A stretch of 64,000 bases of DNA from Formosa sp. L2A11 (GCF_009796865.1 NZ_CP047028.1:2790001-2854000), one strand, 5' to 3'; shown: positions 53,941-61,957, numbered from the stretch's first letter. A program made the numbers and translations. Notes: a model not told the origin generated them from the letters alone.

Positions 53941-55029
53941 ATGGCAAAGAAGAGTATATTAAATAAAAAATCGTTAGACTTTTTAGAAACATATTTAAAT
54001 AATGCAGCGCCTACAGGATACGAATGGACTGGGCAAAAGCTGTGGATGGATTATTTAAAACCTTATGTAGACGAATTTATTACGGATACTTATGGAACAG
54101 CTGTTGGTGTTATAAATCCAGATGCACCTTATAAGGTTGTTATTGAAGGACATGCCGATGAAATTTCTTGGTATGTAAATTATATATCGGATAACGGATT
54201 AATTTATGTGATAAGAAATGGTGGTAGTGATCACCAAATTGCACCTAGTAAGATGGTTAATATTCACACTAAAAACGGGATTGTAAAAGGGGTTTTTGGT
54301 TGGCCAGCTATTCATACTAGAGATAGAGCAAATGAAGAAACGCCTAAACCAAATAACATTACCATAGACGTTGGAGCTAAAGATAAAGCAGAAGTTGAAA
54401 AAATGGGTGTTCATGTGGGTTGTGTAATTACATATCCAGACGAATTTCATGTTTTAAACGGTGATAAATTTGTTTGTCGTGCTTTAGACAATAGAATGGG
54501 TGGATTTATGATTGCTGAAGTGGCGCGTTTATTGAAAGAAAACAAGAAAACGCTTCCTTTTGGTTTATACATTACAAATTCTGTACAAGAAGAAATTGGA
54601 CTTCGTGGTGCTGAAATGATTACACAAACAATAAAACCTAATGTGGCTATTGTTACCGATGTAACTCACGATACAACTACTCCTATGATTGACAAAAAGA
54701 AAGAAGGTCATTTAGAGTTAGGTTTAGGACCAGTTATCGCTTACGCACCAGCGGTACAACAAAAATTAAGAGATTTAATTACAGATACTGCAGAAAAAAA
54801 CGCAATTCCTTTTCAGCGTTCAGCCTTATCTAGAGCAACAGGAACAGATACAGATGCCTTTGCATACAGTAATGGAGGTGTTGCCTCTGCCCTAATCTCT
54901 TTACCACTTCGTTACATGCATACTACTGTAGAAATGGTACATCGTGATGACGTTGAAAATGTAATTAAATTAATTTACGAGTCTCTTTTAAAAATTGAAG
55001 ACGGAGAAACATTTAGTTATTTTAAATAA
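53941..55029 (+). CDS. M42-family metallopeptidase
   Basis: The 362-aa protein resembles tetrahedral aminopeptidases and glutamyl aminopeptidase. Metal and catalytic regions visible are VVIEGHADEISWYV, FVCRALDNRMGGFM, SVQEEIGLRGAEM (catalytic Glu pair), AIVTDVTHDTT and LRYMHTTVEMVHRDD. M42 enzymes trim peptides in the cytoplasm using two zinc or cobalt ions. No signal peptide is seen. It ends with a strong terminator. Confidence 0.92.
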   Translation: MAKKSILNKKSLDFLETYLNNAAPTGYEWTGQKLWMDYLKPYVDEFITDTYGTAVGVINPDAPYKVVIEGHADEISWYVNYISDNGLIYVIRNGGSDHQIAPSKMVNIHTKNGIVKGVFGWPAIHTRDRANEETPKPNNITIDVGAKDKAEVEKMGVHVGCVITYPDEFHVLNGDKFVCRALDNRMGGFMIAEVARLLKENKKTLPFGLYITNSVQEEIGLRGAEMITQTIKPNVAIVTDVTHDTTTPMIDKKKEGHLELGLGPVIAYAPAVQQKLRDLITDTAEKNAIPFQRSALSRATGTDTDAFAYSNGGVASALISLPLRYMHTTVEMVHRDDVENVIKLIYESLLKIEDGETFSYFK

Positions 55030-55038
55030 AATTAATTC

Positions 55039-55067
55039 AGCCTCAGATTATTCTGAGGCTTTTTTTT
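55039..55067 (+). terminator. Intrinsic terminator after the M42 peptidase gene
   Basis: AGCCTCAGA pairs with TCTGAGGCT (9 bp, 4-base loop), followed by seven T. Confidence 0.87.
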
Positions 55068-55076
55068 CTTAAAATT

Positions 55077-55625
55077 ATGGACGAAATAATAGACATTGTA
55101 ACCAAAGATTATAAACCTACAGGAAAAACAGCTTTAAAATCTGAAATTCATACTAAAGGCTATTTTCATAATACAGCACATATTTGGTTATATACCACTA
55201 AAGGAGAAATTTTATTAGCACAACGCAGTTATAAAAAAGCGATTTGCCCAGGAATTTGGGATATCTCGGTAGCAGGACATGTAGATGCTGGAGAAACTAT
55301 TGAAGCAGCTGCCTTACGAGAAACTAAAGAAGAACTTAGTTTAACATTACAAGAATCTGATTTAAAGAAAATTGGTGTTTTTGACTGTTTCCAGAGTTAT
55401 GATTCTGGTATTAAAGACAATGAATTTCATCATACTTATATTGCAGAATTAAAACAAGATATAAGCACACTAACACCTCAAAAAGAAGAAGTTGAAGCCA
55501 TACAATTAGTTACTTTTAATAAGTTTAAAGACCTTTTAGCCAATAGTGAAAATAACGACTATTTTGTACCTTCTAATAAAGCATATTATTTACAGGTTTT
55601 AAAAGCTATTCAAGAAAATGTATAG
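55077..55625 (+). CDS. NUDIX hydrolase
   Basis: The 182-aa protein carries a Nudix box, GHVDAGETIEAAALRETKEE, at about residue 61, with the REUxEE core for metal binding. The surrounding HNTAHIWLYTTKGEILLAQR and ICPGIWDISVAGH resemble the YfcD/isopentenyl-diphosphate isomerase-like subgroup. It lacks the IDI catalytic Cys context, so a nucleotide or phosphate hydrolase is more likely. Its 3' end overlaps the convergent gene by 20 bases. Confidence 0.87.
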   Translation: MDEIIDIVTKDYKPTGKTALKSEIHTKGYFHNTAHIWLYTTKGEILLAQRSYKKAICPGIWDISVAGHVDAGETIEAAALRETKEELSLTLQESDLKKIGVFDCFQSYDSGIKDNEFHHTYIAELKQDISTLTPQKEEVEAIQLVTFNKFKDLLANSENNDYFVPSNKAYYLQVLKAIQENV

Positions 55626-56289
55626 CATTTAATTTTGATTTTAAAAATGATGGTTTCGGATCATTTTTATGCATTTTAACACCGGCTACAATTTCTGTTA
55701 GACGTGTATTCTCGAAAACTAGAAAATCTTCTAAATTATCTTTTATTACCTGATTTTTAATTCCAAACCAAATGCAAATTAAAGAGGTTAGTAATATGTC
55801 TCCAATAAAAAATTTGCCTTTATTTAAAACAACAGCAACGCCCATAAAGAACCATAAACAGAGTAGAATGGCTAATTCAGAAGTAAATTCATTAATACTT
55901 TCTGAAGCAATTATAGAAACCATTTTATTTAAGTCTGATTGAGAATCTTTTACATTTAATTCCTTTAAAATGTGAGAATCATCGTATTTTGAGTAGGTAG
56001 AAACATTAAAATATTTTTGAACTCTTAACTCCCAGCGCTTAGTTCGTGTATCTTCAGATTGCCAAAATTTTGAAGCCTCCTCACAAACCCTAACAAAACT
56101 CATTTCCTCATTAATAAATTGTCGGCTTTGTTCAGATAAATAATCGCGATCTAAAACTATTGGAAATAATTGATTTTTATTATAATCGTGTACACTATCA
56201 CTAGATATACTTTCATGGTCTAGGCCAGTATTAGCTAAAATAGTATGAGAGAAAACTATACTTAAAAGGCATATTACAAAAATCTTCAT
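55606..56289 (-). CDS. Exported two-helix membrane protein, candidate member of the WYL regulon
   Basis: The 227-aa protein has a signal peptide (VICLLSIVFSHTILAN) and a 115-residue extracytoplasmic part with charged, Trp-containing segments. Two hydrophobic segments follow at about 136-155 and 160-178 (LAILLCLWFFMGVAVVL and DILLTSLICIWFGIK), then a basic tail. I recognise no family. Its promoter shares a 15-bp element and spacing with the accessory operon promoter at 61958-61984, so it is probably co-regulated with that operon. The 3' end overlaps the NUDIX gene. Confidence 0.65.
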   Translation of the reverse strand: MKIFVICLLSIVFSHTILANTGLDHESISSDSVHDYNKNQLFPIVLDRDYLSEQSRQFINEEMSFVRVCEEASKFWQSEDTRTKRWELRVQKYFNVSTYSKYDDSHILKELNVKDSQSDLNKMVSIIASESINEFTSELAILLCLWFFMGVAVVLNKGKFFIGDILLTSLICIWFGIKNQVIKDNLEDFLVFENTRLTEIVAGVKMHKNDPKPSFLKSKLNAIHFLE

Positions 56290-56323
56290 TCTGTTGATAT
56301 TTAGGAGGTTTTGAAGTATGCAT

Positions 56324-56350
56324 CAAAATTAACTACCAAATAGACAAAAT
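56324..56350 (-). promoter_or_regulatory. Promoter of the 55606 gene with shared 15-bp element
   Basis: Reading on minus: ATTTTGTCTATTTGG (56350-56336), four bases, then the -7 box TAATTTTG (56331-56324), 35 bases before the start codon. The same element and 4-base spacing occur at 61984-61958. A regulator site overlapping the promoter is the simplest reading. Confidence 0.65.
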
Positions 56351-56371
56351 GTATCCGTTTTAAAATTAAGT

Positions 56372-56420
56372 TAAAAAAAACTGTCCTATTGCATTATTTA
56401 AATACAGAATAAGACAGTTT
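56372..56420 (-). terminator. Terminator of the accessory operon
   Basis: AAACTGTCCTATT (56378-56390) pairs with AATAAGACAGTTT (56408-56420) with one G-U-type mismatch. An A-tract on the plus strand gives the U-tract after the HNH gene. Confidence 0.75.
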
Positions 56421-56459
56421 AAAAATTATTACAATTGAACTTAGTTTATATAAAGTGTA

Positions 56460-56903
56460 CTAATTTTTTCTTTTTAAAATACTATTTGCTTTTCTATTAA
56501 TACCTGAATCTGCTTTTTTTAAAGACGAAGTCGTTATTACAGTATTAATTTTATAAGTTGTTAAATTTGAACCGCTATTTAACCAATCTTCCATTCTAGT
56601 TTTACCTTTAGATTGATTGATCACTCTTAAAGTTACTGATACATTTTCTAGACAATTTACAACTTCTGCAATTTCACTATTACTTAATCGATCTCGATAC
56701 ATCATAAAAACAGCTTCTGCAGAACGTATATGTTCATAATCATAACGATCTCCTCCTCTTAAGGTTTCTCCCGTATAACAATCTGTATAAAGCGCAATAC
56801 CATCGCCTCCTCTAATTAAAGCAGTCTTATGCATTTGGGCTTTGACTTTGGTGAATAGCAGGTCTATTTCTGTACGGTGGTATGGACGGTTTGGGTTTTG
56901 CAT
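56460..56903 (-). CDS. HNH-like nuclease-fold protein
   Basis: The 147-aa protein has a compact HNH-like pattern. It reads DCYTGETLRGGDRYDYEHIR at about 42-61, with Glu-His-Ile in place of the usual Asp-His-Ile, then NCLENVSVTLRVINQSKGK at about 83-101. The order CYTG / YEHI / N / INxSKGK follows HNH and HNH-like nucleases. No second Cys pair for structural zinc is visible. It is the last gene of the accessory operon. The IS3 element upstream may reduce its expression. DNA or RNA cleavage is inference. Confidence 0.65.
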   Translation of the reverse strand: MQNPNRPYHRTEIDLLFTKVKAQMHKTALIRGGDGIALYTDCYTGETLRGGDRYDYEHIRSAEAVFMMYRDRLSNSEIAEVVNCLENVSVTLRVINQSKGKTRMEDWLNSGSNLTTYKINTVITTSSLKKADSGINRKANSILKRKN

Positions 56904-56938
56904 TGTCTATGGTTATTCTCAAATAGTTCAATTAAAAT

Positions 56939-56992
56939 TTAATCCATTTTAATAAATTTACCAAAAACCCAACCAGTTTGGCCATTACCTCT
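56939..56992 (-). pseudogene. Detached 3' end of the SH3 gene
   Basis: Read on minus after the target-site copy, these bases encode NGQTGWVFGKFIKMD and a stop. This is the closing strand of an SH3 domain, in frame with the truncated gene at 58304-59389 once the IS is removed. It lies 35 bases before the HNH start, confirming the original gene order. Confidence 0.85.
56987..56992 (+). repeat. Target-site duplication, left copy (ACCTCT)
   Basis: ACCTCT directly adjoins the left IS end and is repeated at 58307-58312 next to the right end. Confidence 0.75.
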
Positions 56993-57042
56993 TGTTTTGA
57001 CCCCTATAAAACAAGAGTAATCTTTTAAATTTCGATTATTGC

Positions 57043-57882
57043 TTAAGCTGTTAATTTTTTCATTAAAATGAGGTGTTTATCAGCGTCCCATTTTTCCATT
57101 GGTGTAATTCGTCCTAAGAGCCCATGTAGCCTAGTATTATTATAAAAAGTCACATACCTTTTTAAGATTTGTTCAATTTGCCCAAAATATCGATAATCAA
57201 CTTTTTGAAAAATTTCTTTTTTTAGTATTCCATGATAGGCTTCTATATGCGCATTTTCTTCTGGTGTGGCTATATGTGTAAATTCTTGCTGAACCCCAAT
57301 TAGCCCAAGATATTCACGTACATTATTTGCAATAAACTGGCTACCGTTGTCACTTCTAATAACAACATTATTAGGGTATTGGTATTCTGCAAACAACTCT
57401 GATAAAAACGCTATCACCTTATCCTGTTTAATAGAAAAATAGTCTTTTAATATTCTACGAGTATGTACGTCTATGATGGATAATAAATAAGCGTTTTTAC
57501 CCACACTAGGAACCCATACCGTCTTTATATCCATCTCTAAACATTCCATTGGTCTAGAGGTGTTTACTTTTCTGAATTTTACAAATTTACGCCCAGAACC
57601 ACTTCTGTTTATCCGATTCTCTAGTTTTAGCATGCCCTGTTCTTTCATAATTCTATAGAGCTTTTTATGATTAATCACGTATGCTTCTTTTTTCAAGTAA
57701 GAAGTCATTAATCGGTAACCACAATCTATAAATTCATGACTTAAAATCTCTTTTATAGAAGCAATAACAGCGTCTTGATTAACCCAGCCTCTAGATTTAT
57801 GATAGGTGAGCTTACTAGGAGTATTACCTTTTTTTCCGAAACTTGGAGTACGGTAATAGCTACTATGAACCATCCCTACCAT
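57043..57882 (-). CDS. IS3-family transposase OrfB (DDE integrase domain)
   Basis: From the first ATG it is 279 aa, but the frame is open farther upstream into the end of OrfA. The native product is probably an OrfAB fusion of about 400 aa made by -1 frameshifting. DDE residues are seen in ECLEMDIKTVWVPSVGKNAY, VVIRSDNGSQFIANNV and TPEENAHIEAYHGILKKEIF. An HTH_21-like segment, HEFIDCGYRLMTSYLKKE, precedes them. It catalyses strand transfer of the element. Confidence 0.92.
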   Translation of the reverse strand: MVGMVHSSYYRTPSFGKKGNTPSKLTYHKSRGWVNQDAVIASIKEILSHEFIDCGYRLMTSYLKKEAYVINHKKLYRIMKEQGMLKLENRINRSGSGRKFVKFRKVNTSRPMECLEMDIKTVWVPSVGKNAYLLSIIDVHTRRILKDYFSIKQDKVIAFLSELFAEYQYPNNVVIRSDNGSQFIANNVREYLGLIGVQQEFTHIATPEENAHIEAYHGILKKEIFQKVDYRYFGQIEQILKRYVTFYNNTRLHGLLGRITPMEKWDADKHLILMKKLTA

Positions 57883-57932
57883 ATTAATTATGTTGGTTTT
57901 ACTAATTTTATGTTTACTATAAATAGCATTTA

Positions 57933-58244
57933 CTAAATCTTTCTTGGATCGGACGTCCCAAACTTTTTTTTTAAAAGTTCCCGTTGTACTTCCAATTCAA
58001 TTTCCTTGTTGCTTAGAAGCTTACGTAGTATTCTATTTTCTTCTTCTGCCTGTTTATGTTCTTTACTTTTAGTATCATAAGTGACTTTTAAGCCGGCTTC
58101 TCCTTGGCTCTCATGTTTCTTCTTCCAACTATAAAAAGTACCCGTACTAACTCCGTATTTACGACAGGTTTCTACGATACCTATCGCTTCTGAACTGGAG
58201 AGAATTTCTAACTTCTGATCTAAGGTCCATTTCTTATATTTCAT
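57933..58244 (-). CDS. IS3-family transposase OrfA (helix-turn-helix)
   Basis: The 103-aa protein has an N-terminal helix-turn-helix (IVETCRKYGVSTGTFYSWKK) and a C-terminal leucine-zipper-like segment (EEENRILRKLLSNKEIELEV). It binds the IS ends. Near its end the coding strand has nine A followed by G (57972-57964), a classical A-AAA-AAG slippery context. Shifting -1 there opens directly into the OrfB frame. Confidence 0.9.
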   Translation of the reverse strand: MKYKKWTLDQKLEILSSSEAIGIVETCRKYGVSTGTFYSWKKKHESQGEAGLKVTYDTKSKEHKQAEEENRILRKLLSNKEIELEVQRELLKKKFGTSDPRKI

Positions 58245-58303
58245 ATCTCAAATATATTAATTTTGAAATTTAAAATATCACTCCGATCTTATTGGGGGCT
58301 AAA

Positions 58304-59389
58304 CTAACCTCTCTTTACTTTATACCAAGATTCATTAATATAATCTAAATCATTTTTAGAAACTATACCTTCTTTTGATTCTCCTTCTTTAGTTTTAAAA
58401 CTAATTAAAATTTCTACAGGAGATTCTTCATTAATAGCAATAATTTTAACAAATTTTCCTTTAGGTAAAATATTATTTTTCCCTTCCGTATCACTTACAA
58501 TAACTTCATTTTTAATTAAAACAGTTTGCTCCTCAGAAGTATAATTACCTATGACAACAACTTTTTCTCCAGCCTGTTTAAAAGATCCAACAATTTTAGA
58601 TTTTGTTGAATGCCCGTTTCTCATAATGATATCTGAACCTGTAATTGTTGCAGAATTATCTTTTTTTTCTTCAGTTTTACTTGTCATCAACTCTTCTCCA
58701 TACACCATCATATCTGACTCACTTTCGGCTTCTAGTTGCGCTAGTTCCTCCTCAGTTAACTCATTAGACTTTGATACTACTTCTTTTGTAGGCTTTTCTT
58801 TATCAGTTGTTAAGTTTGTTTTCACAATCTCAGGCCTAGAAGATTTATCACTGGAATCTTCTTTAATTACTTCCTCCCCAATTATTGATCTGAATGGAAA
58901 CGATAATAAAATCAATACTCCTATCACAACTACTATAATCAAGCCATTTGATCTTTTTTTATCTGCTTTTTCTTGAAACTCTGGTATCTCCTGTATTTCA
59001 GAAATATTATCAGATTCTAGTAAAATATTTTCTCCGTAAAAGCTTCTATATAAATCTATATTATAACTAGATATTTTATTCTTTAGGGCAAAAAAATGTG
59101 CTAGCGGTTTAAAACTAAGAAGTAACAAAAAAAATAGTACAATAAACTTATTCTCTACCGTAATGACAAAGAATAAAATAATAAATAGAAGAAATAAAAA
59201 ATAATTTAATCTATAAAGTCCTCTTTTAAAAAATGATTTGCCTTCCTGTATTTGTTTTTTCTTATTAAAGATATTTCTAATATCATTATCTTCAACTTCA
59301 AAAAGCTCATGCTCTTTACCAAGTAAATAATATTTCAATGCTTTACTACTCGCTAATTTATTTGATTTAATATATTGTTCTATATTCAT
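58304..59389 (-). CDS. Membrane SH3-domain protein, C-terminus truncated by the IS3 element
   Basis: As read it is 361 aa. Without the IS it would be 376 aa. It has a cytoplasmic charged start and two hydrophobic segments at about 63-96 (LNYFLFLLFIILFFVIT and FIVLFFLLLLSFKPLAHFF). A third lies near 150-165 (GLIIVVVIGVLILLSFPF). An acidic linker follows, then a bacterial SH3 domain (ITGSDIIMRNGHSTKSKIVG to WYKVKRG). The domain's last strand was cut off, so folding may be impaired. Outer SH3 domains often bind peptidoglycan. It follows the 173-aa gene by about 9 bases. Confidence 0.75.
   Translation of the reverse strand: MNIEQYIKSNKLASSKALKYYLLGKEHELFEVEDNDIRNIFNKKKQIQEGKSFFKRGLYRLNYFLFLLFIILFFVITVENKFIVLFFLLLLSFKPLAHFFALKNKISSYNIDLYRSFYGENILLESDNISEIQEIPEFQEKADKKRSNGLIIVVVIGVLILLSFPFRSIIGEEVIKEDSSDKSSRPEIVKTNLTTDKEKPTKEVVSKSNELTEEELAQLEAESESDMMVYGEELMTSKTEEKKDNSATITGSDIIMRNGHSTKSKIVGSFKQAGEKVVVIGNYTSEEQTVLIKNEVIVSDTEGKNNILPKGKFVKIIAINEESPVEILISFKTKEGESKEGIVSKNDLDYINESWYKVKRG
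58307..58312 (+). repeat. Target-site duplication, right copy (ACCTCT)
   Basis: The second identical copy lies in codons for Arg-Gly of the SH3 gene immediately before the IS. Confidence 0.75.
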
Positions 59390-59398
59390 TTTATATAT

Positions 59399-59920
59399 TT
59401 AAAATTGAAGATCACCACCATTTAAAAACGTATCAACATCATTTTCAATGGAATTTGGTTCTTCTTCATAAGAATTATAATTGATTATTTTAGACATTTC
59501 TGTTAGAGAAGAAATTGTATTTTCTGATCCTAAAGTTTTAATTTTTTCAAAATCAGATTGATTTTTAATTACTTTCTCTTTAAAAAGTGACAATTTATTA
59601 TTGAATACATTTAGAAATTGTAATTCATTTAAATTGTTTAATTCTTTTAACCTTTCCCCATTAAGATTAATTAATTTTGTTTCAATGGCATTTTGAATTA
59701 TTTCGAAACCTAAATTAATTATTTCAGATTTTTGGTTAGCAGAAATTTGTGAAAATTGATCACTCTGATTAATTTTTTCTGTTACTTGTTTTTTAATAAG
59801 ATTAAAAACTTCTGTTTCTTTATCCAATTCTATTGCATGCTTTTTTACTGCGGATAAAAATATTAACTGTGTTTCTTTGTTCTTTAAATTATTTATTACT
59901 TCTAATTGATTTGAATCCAT
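59399..59920 (-). CDS. Helical cytoplasmic protein of the accessory operon
   Basis: ATG 59920 gives 173 aa and lies one base after the stop of the 587-aa gene. An in-frame TTG at 59932 would overlap it. The protein is almost wholly helical and rich in Asn, Lys, Ile and Glu (for example EVFNLIKKQVTEKINQSDQF and LNELQFLNVFNNKLSLFKEK). Its acidic tail reads SIENDVDTFLNGGDLQF. There is no signal peptide or hydrophobic segment. I recognise no family. Tight coupling suggests it binds the 587-aa protein. Confidence 0.6.
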   Translation of the reverse strand: MDSNQLEVINNLKNKETQLIFLSAVKKHAIELDKETEVFNLIKKQVTEKINQSDQFSQISANQKSEIINLGFEIIQNAIETKLINLNGERLKELNNLNELQFLNVFNNKLSLFKEKVIKNQSDFEKIKTLGSENTISSLTEMSKIINYNSYEEEPNSIENDVDTFLNGGDLQF

Positions 59921-59921
59921 A

Positions 59922-61685
59922 TTATATAGCAACTTTTAAATCTTCCATTAATAATTCTACGGCTATAGTATTTTTTGCCGCACCTGAAATTTGCTTAATT
60001 TGAATTAAAAGATCTTTTAAATTAGCTTTAGAATATTCACTTTTATTAAAAATCATAAATATTTCTGCTGACTGCTGCTTAATTAAACCTTCTAACACAA
60101 TTTTACGATTACCTAAGGACTCTATATCATTGTTTAACTGATTCTTAAAAACATCCTGATTAGCTAGTAGTTGTTTTAACTCATTGTAATAATATACCTT
60201 AGGTAAACAATATATATTCCATTCCTCTAAAGTCTCCTTATATAAGGTTCCACTTTTTCCAAAAGAAACTAGATTATAAAAAACAGATGGCTCTTCTGGT
60301 TTTATTTCAATTAGAAAATCATTTTCAAATTTAAGATCTGCCAATTCATTCTTAAATCTAACTTTTTCATTATCACAAAAAATCAAACTATTTTCCTTAT
60401 CTACCAATTCTAAATCAATTAATCTTGACTCTTTAATTAATAATGCATTATTATCTCTCTTTTCTTTAATTCCGTCTATAGACTTAATTTCATTATACAA
60501 TGGCTTTATATCGTTTTTAACAATTGAAGTGACAGTGTTAATGAAAACTTTAAATCCTGGAATTAATACATCATTCAAATGTGAAAATATACTAGCGATT
60601 CTTAATAAATCATTCATCATTTTACTATAATCACTGTGCATACCTTTTTTTAAAGCTTCAACATCTTTATTAATAGTAGCTATAGTTTTTTTAGATTCAC
60701 TTCGAGACTTGGCTACTCCTAATACTCCTTCTATAGCCATTCCTACAACTGCTCCTGCTAATTCTCCTTTTATATCTTTAGTAGACAAGCTTCCCTTTTT
60801 ACTTTTTCTATTTAAGTTATTAATAGCATTTTTTCCAATATTCATACTGGAATCTCCAATTTTATTCATTTGCGCTTCGTGCAAAATTTTAAAACTTTCT
60901 AAAGATTGATCTATGTTATTAAAATATAAATTTAGATTCCCCCAAGTATCTTCAAAATCCATCCACTCTAAGCGAGAAAAATCAAATAATTCAGGTTCAC
61001 TAACTTTTATAGAATCTCCAAATAAATCAACTAATAGATTTATTAAATCTAATCTCAATAATTTCAATTCATTTCTTAAAAACTCAAAATCGCTTATAAG
61101 ATTTAAATTAATATCTTTAATTTCATTATACTTATTAATTATATTTTCATAGCCTTGCTTTATACTAGAGGCATACTCATATGCATTATCGACTTTAGTG
61201 CTACCTGTAATAGAAAATTCATCTTTTCTTGTAATTTGTAAAGATTTTTGATGTGTTTGATTTAATTCATCTATAAAATCTATTGATCTAACATTATTTG
61301 CATTATTTTCAATTAATTTGATTTTGTTATCAAATTTGTCTAAATAATTATCTTCAAAGTTTAATGAATCTGTATTTATAAATATCCTATTAGGATTATA
61401 TATACTATCATTCCCAATATTTTCAATAAAACATTTAACAATACCATCTTGAATTAATTTTGAATGTGAAGCTCTTTTATATGCTTCTTCCAAAATATAT
61501 TTTAGAATAATTCCTTCTTTAAGGTTTAAATCGTTATTTCCTTCATTTAAAAAATCTACTAATTTTCTTCTATTATATATTGTTTTACTATTGGTTAATG
61601 TTATTACCAATTGATGAATCTGTTTAATTAGTTCTGCTTGAAAATATTTATTCTTCCAATTAGTTATTTCTTTATAATTTGACAT
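59922..61685 (-). CDS. Large coiled-coil protein with glycine-rich hydrophobic segment
   Basis: The 587-aa protein has no signal peptide. Long helices with heptad-like Leu/Ile spacing fill most of it (about 150-225 and 320-470). Near residue 310 lies a short hydrophobic, small-residue-rich stretch, GELAGAVVGMAIEGVLGVA, followed by a basic segment. Helical bundles with one such hydrophobic piece recall alpha-pore-forming proteins (ClyA, XaxA/YaxA types) or membrane-remodelling proteins. This is an analogy, not homology. No ATPase, nuclease or protease motif is visible. It is the largest gene of the operon. Confidence 0.6.
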   Translation of the reverse strand: MSNYKEITNWKNKYFQAELIKQIHQLVITLTNSKTIYNRRKLVDFLNEGNNDLNLKEGIILKYILEEAYKRASHSKLIQDGIVKCFIENIGNDSIYNPNRIFINTDSLNFEDNYLDKFDNKIKLIENNANNVRSIDFIDELNQTHQKSLQITRKDEFSITGSTKVDNAYEYASSIKQGYENIINKYNEIKDINLNLISDFEFLRNELKLLRLDLINLLVDLFGDSIKVSEPELFDFSRLEWMDFEDTWGNLNLYFNNIDQSLESFKILHEAQMNKIGDSSMNIGKNAINNLNRKSKKGSLSTKDIKGELAGAVVGMAIEGVLGVAKSRSESKKTIATINKDVEALKKGMHSDYSKMMNDLLRIASIFSHLNDVLIPGFKVFINTVTSIVKNDIKPLYNEIKSIDGIKEKRDNNALLIKESRLIDLELVDKENSLIFCDNEKVRFKNELADLKFENDFLIEIKPEEPSVFYNLVSFGKSGTLYKETLEEWNIYCLPKVYYYNELKQLLANQDVFKNQLNNDIESLGNRKIVLEGLIKQQSAEIFMIFNKSEYSKANLKDLLIQIKQISGAAKNTIAVELLMEDLKVAI

Positions 61686-61697
61686 ATTTATTTTAAT

Positions 61698-61907
61698 TTA
61701 AACTTGTTCAACATTAAAATACCCAGGATTCAAATATCCTGCGGCTCTAAAATCTATGCCATGCATGCGTAGAAAGGCATTTTGAACTTTTTCAACATCG
61801 TCGAAGGGATAGGGAACCATAGTTGAGACTTGAACAGAAAGACCTGCTCCAACATACTCACCTTGCACATTTAGTGCTTCTTTTATAGTAATTTTAAATG
61901 TAGGCAT
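61698..61907 (-). CDS. Small beta-rich protein heading the accessory operon
   Basis: The 69-aa protein reads PTFKITIKEALNVQGEYVGA, then LSVQVSTMVPYPFDD and ends LNPGYFNVEQV. It looks like a small beta fold with one helix (VEKVQNAFLRMHGI). I recall similar short Bacteroidota proteins (possibly DUF6140) but cannot name the family with certainty. It lies 45 bases after the predicted transcription start and 12 bases before the 587-aa gene. Confidence 0.6.
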   Translation of the reverse strand: MPTFKITIKEALNVQGEYVGAGLSVQVSTMVPYPFDDVEKVQNAFLRMHGIDFRAAGYLNPGYFNVEQV

Positions 61908-61957
61908 ATAGGTTAGTTTTGAGATTTAATTACATTAAATTTGTGTTTAATGATACT

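Larger units (their letters stand above)
56993..58306 (-). mobile_element. IS3-family insertion sequence, complete
   Basis: The element is 1314 bp with imperfect inverted ends. The left end starts TGTTTTGACCCC. The right end on minus starts TAGTTTAGCCCCC. Both continue to a shared inner TTTTAAATTTC about 40 bases in. It carries two overlapping transposase frames joined by an A9 slippery run. The flanking ACCTCT repeats are identical and the interrupted gene can be rebuilt exactly, so insertion is probably recent. The element's terminal TAG supplies the stop codon of the truncated SH3 gene. Confidence 0.88.

Noticed and set aside
7026..56420. The many short inverted repeats as a dispersed repeat family
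   Set aside because: Each has a different stem sequence, lies at a gene end and has T-tracts, so they are independent intrinsic terminators.
58551..58976. A 141-codon open frame antisense to the SH3 gene
   Set aside because: It is a low-complexity shadow of the acidic linker on the opposite strand, with no start context or family resemblance.
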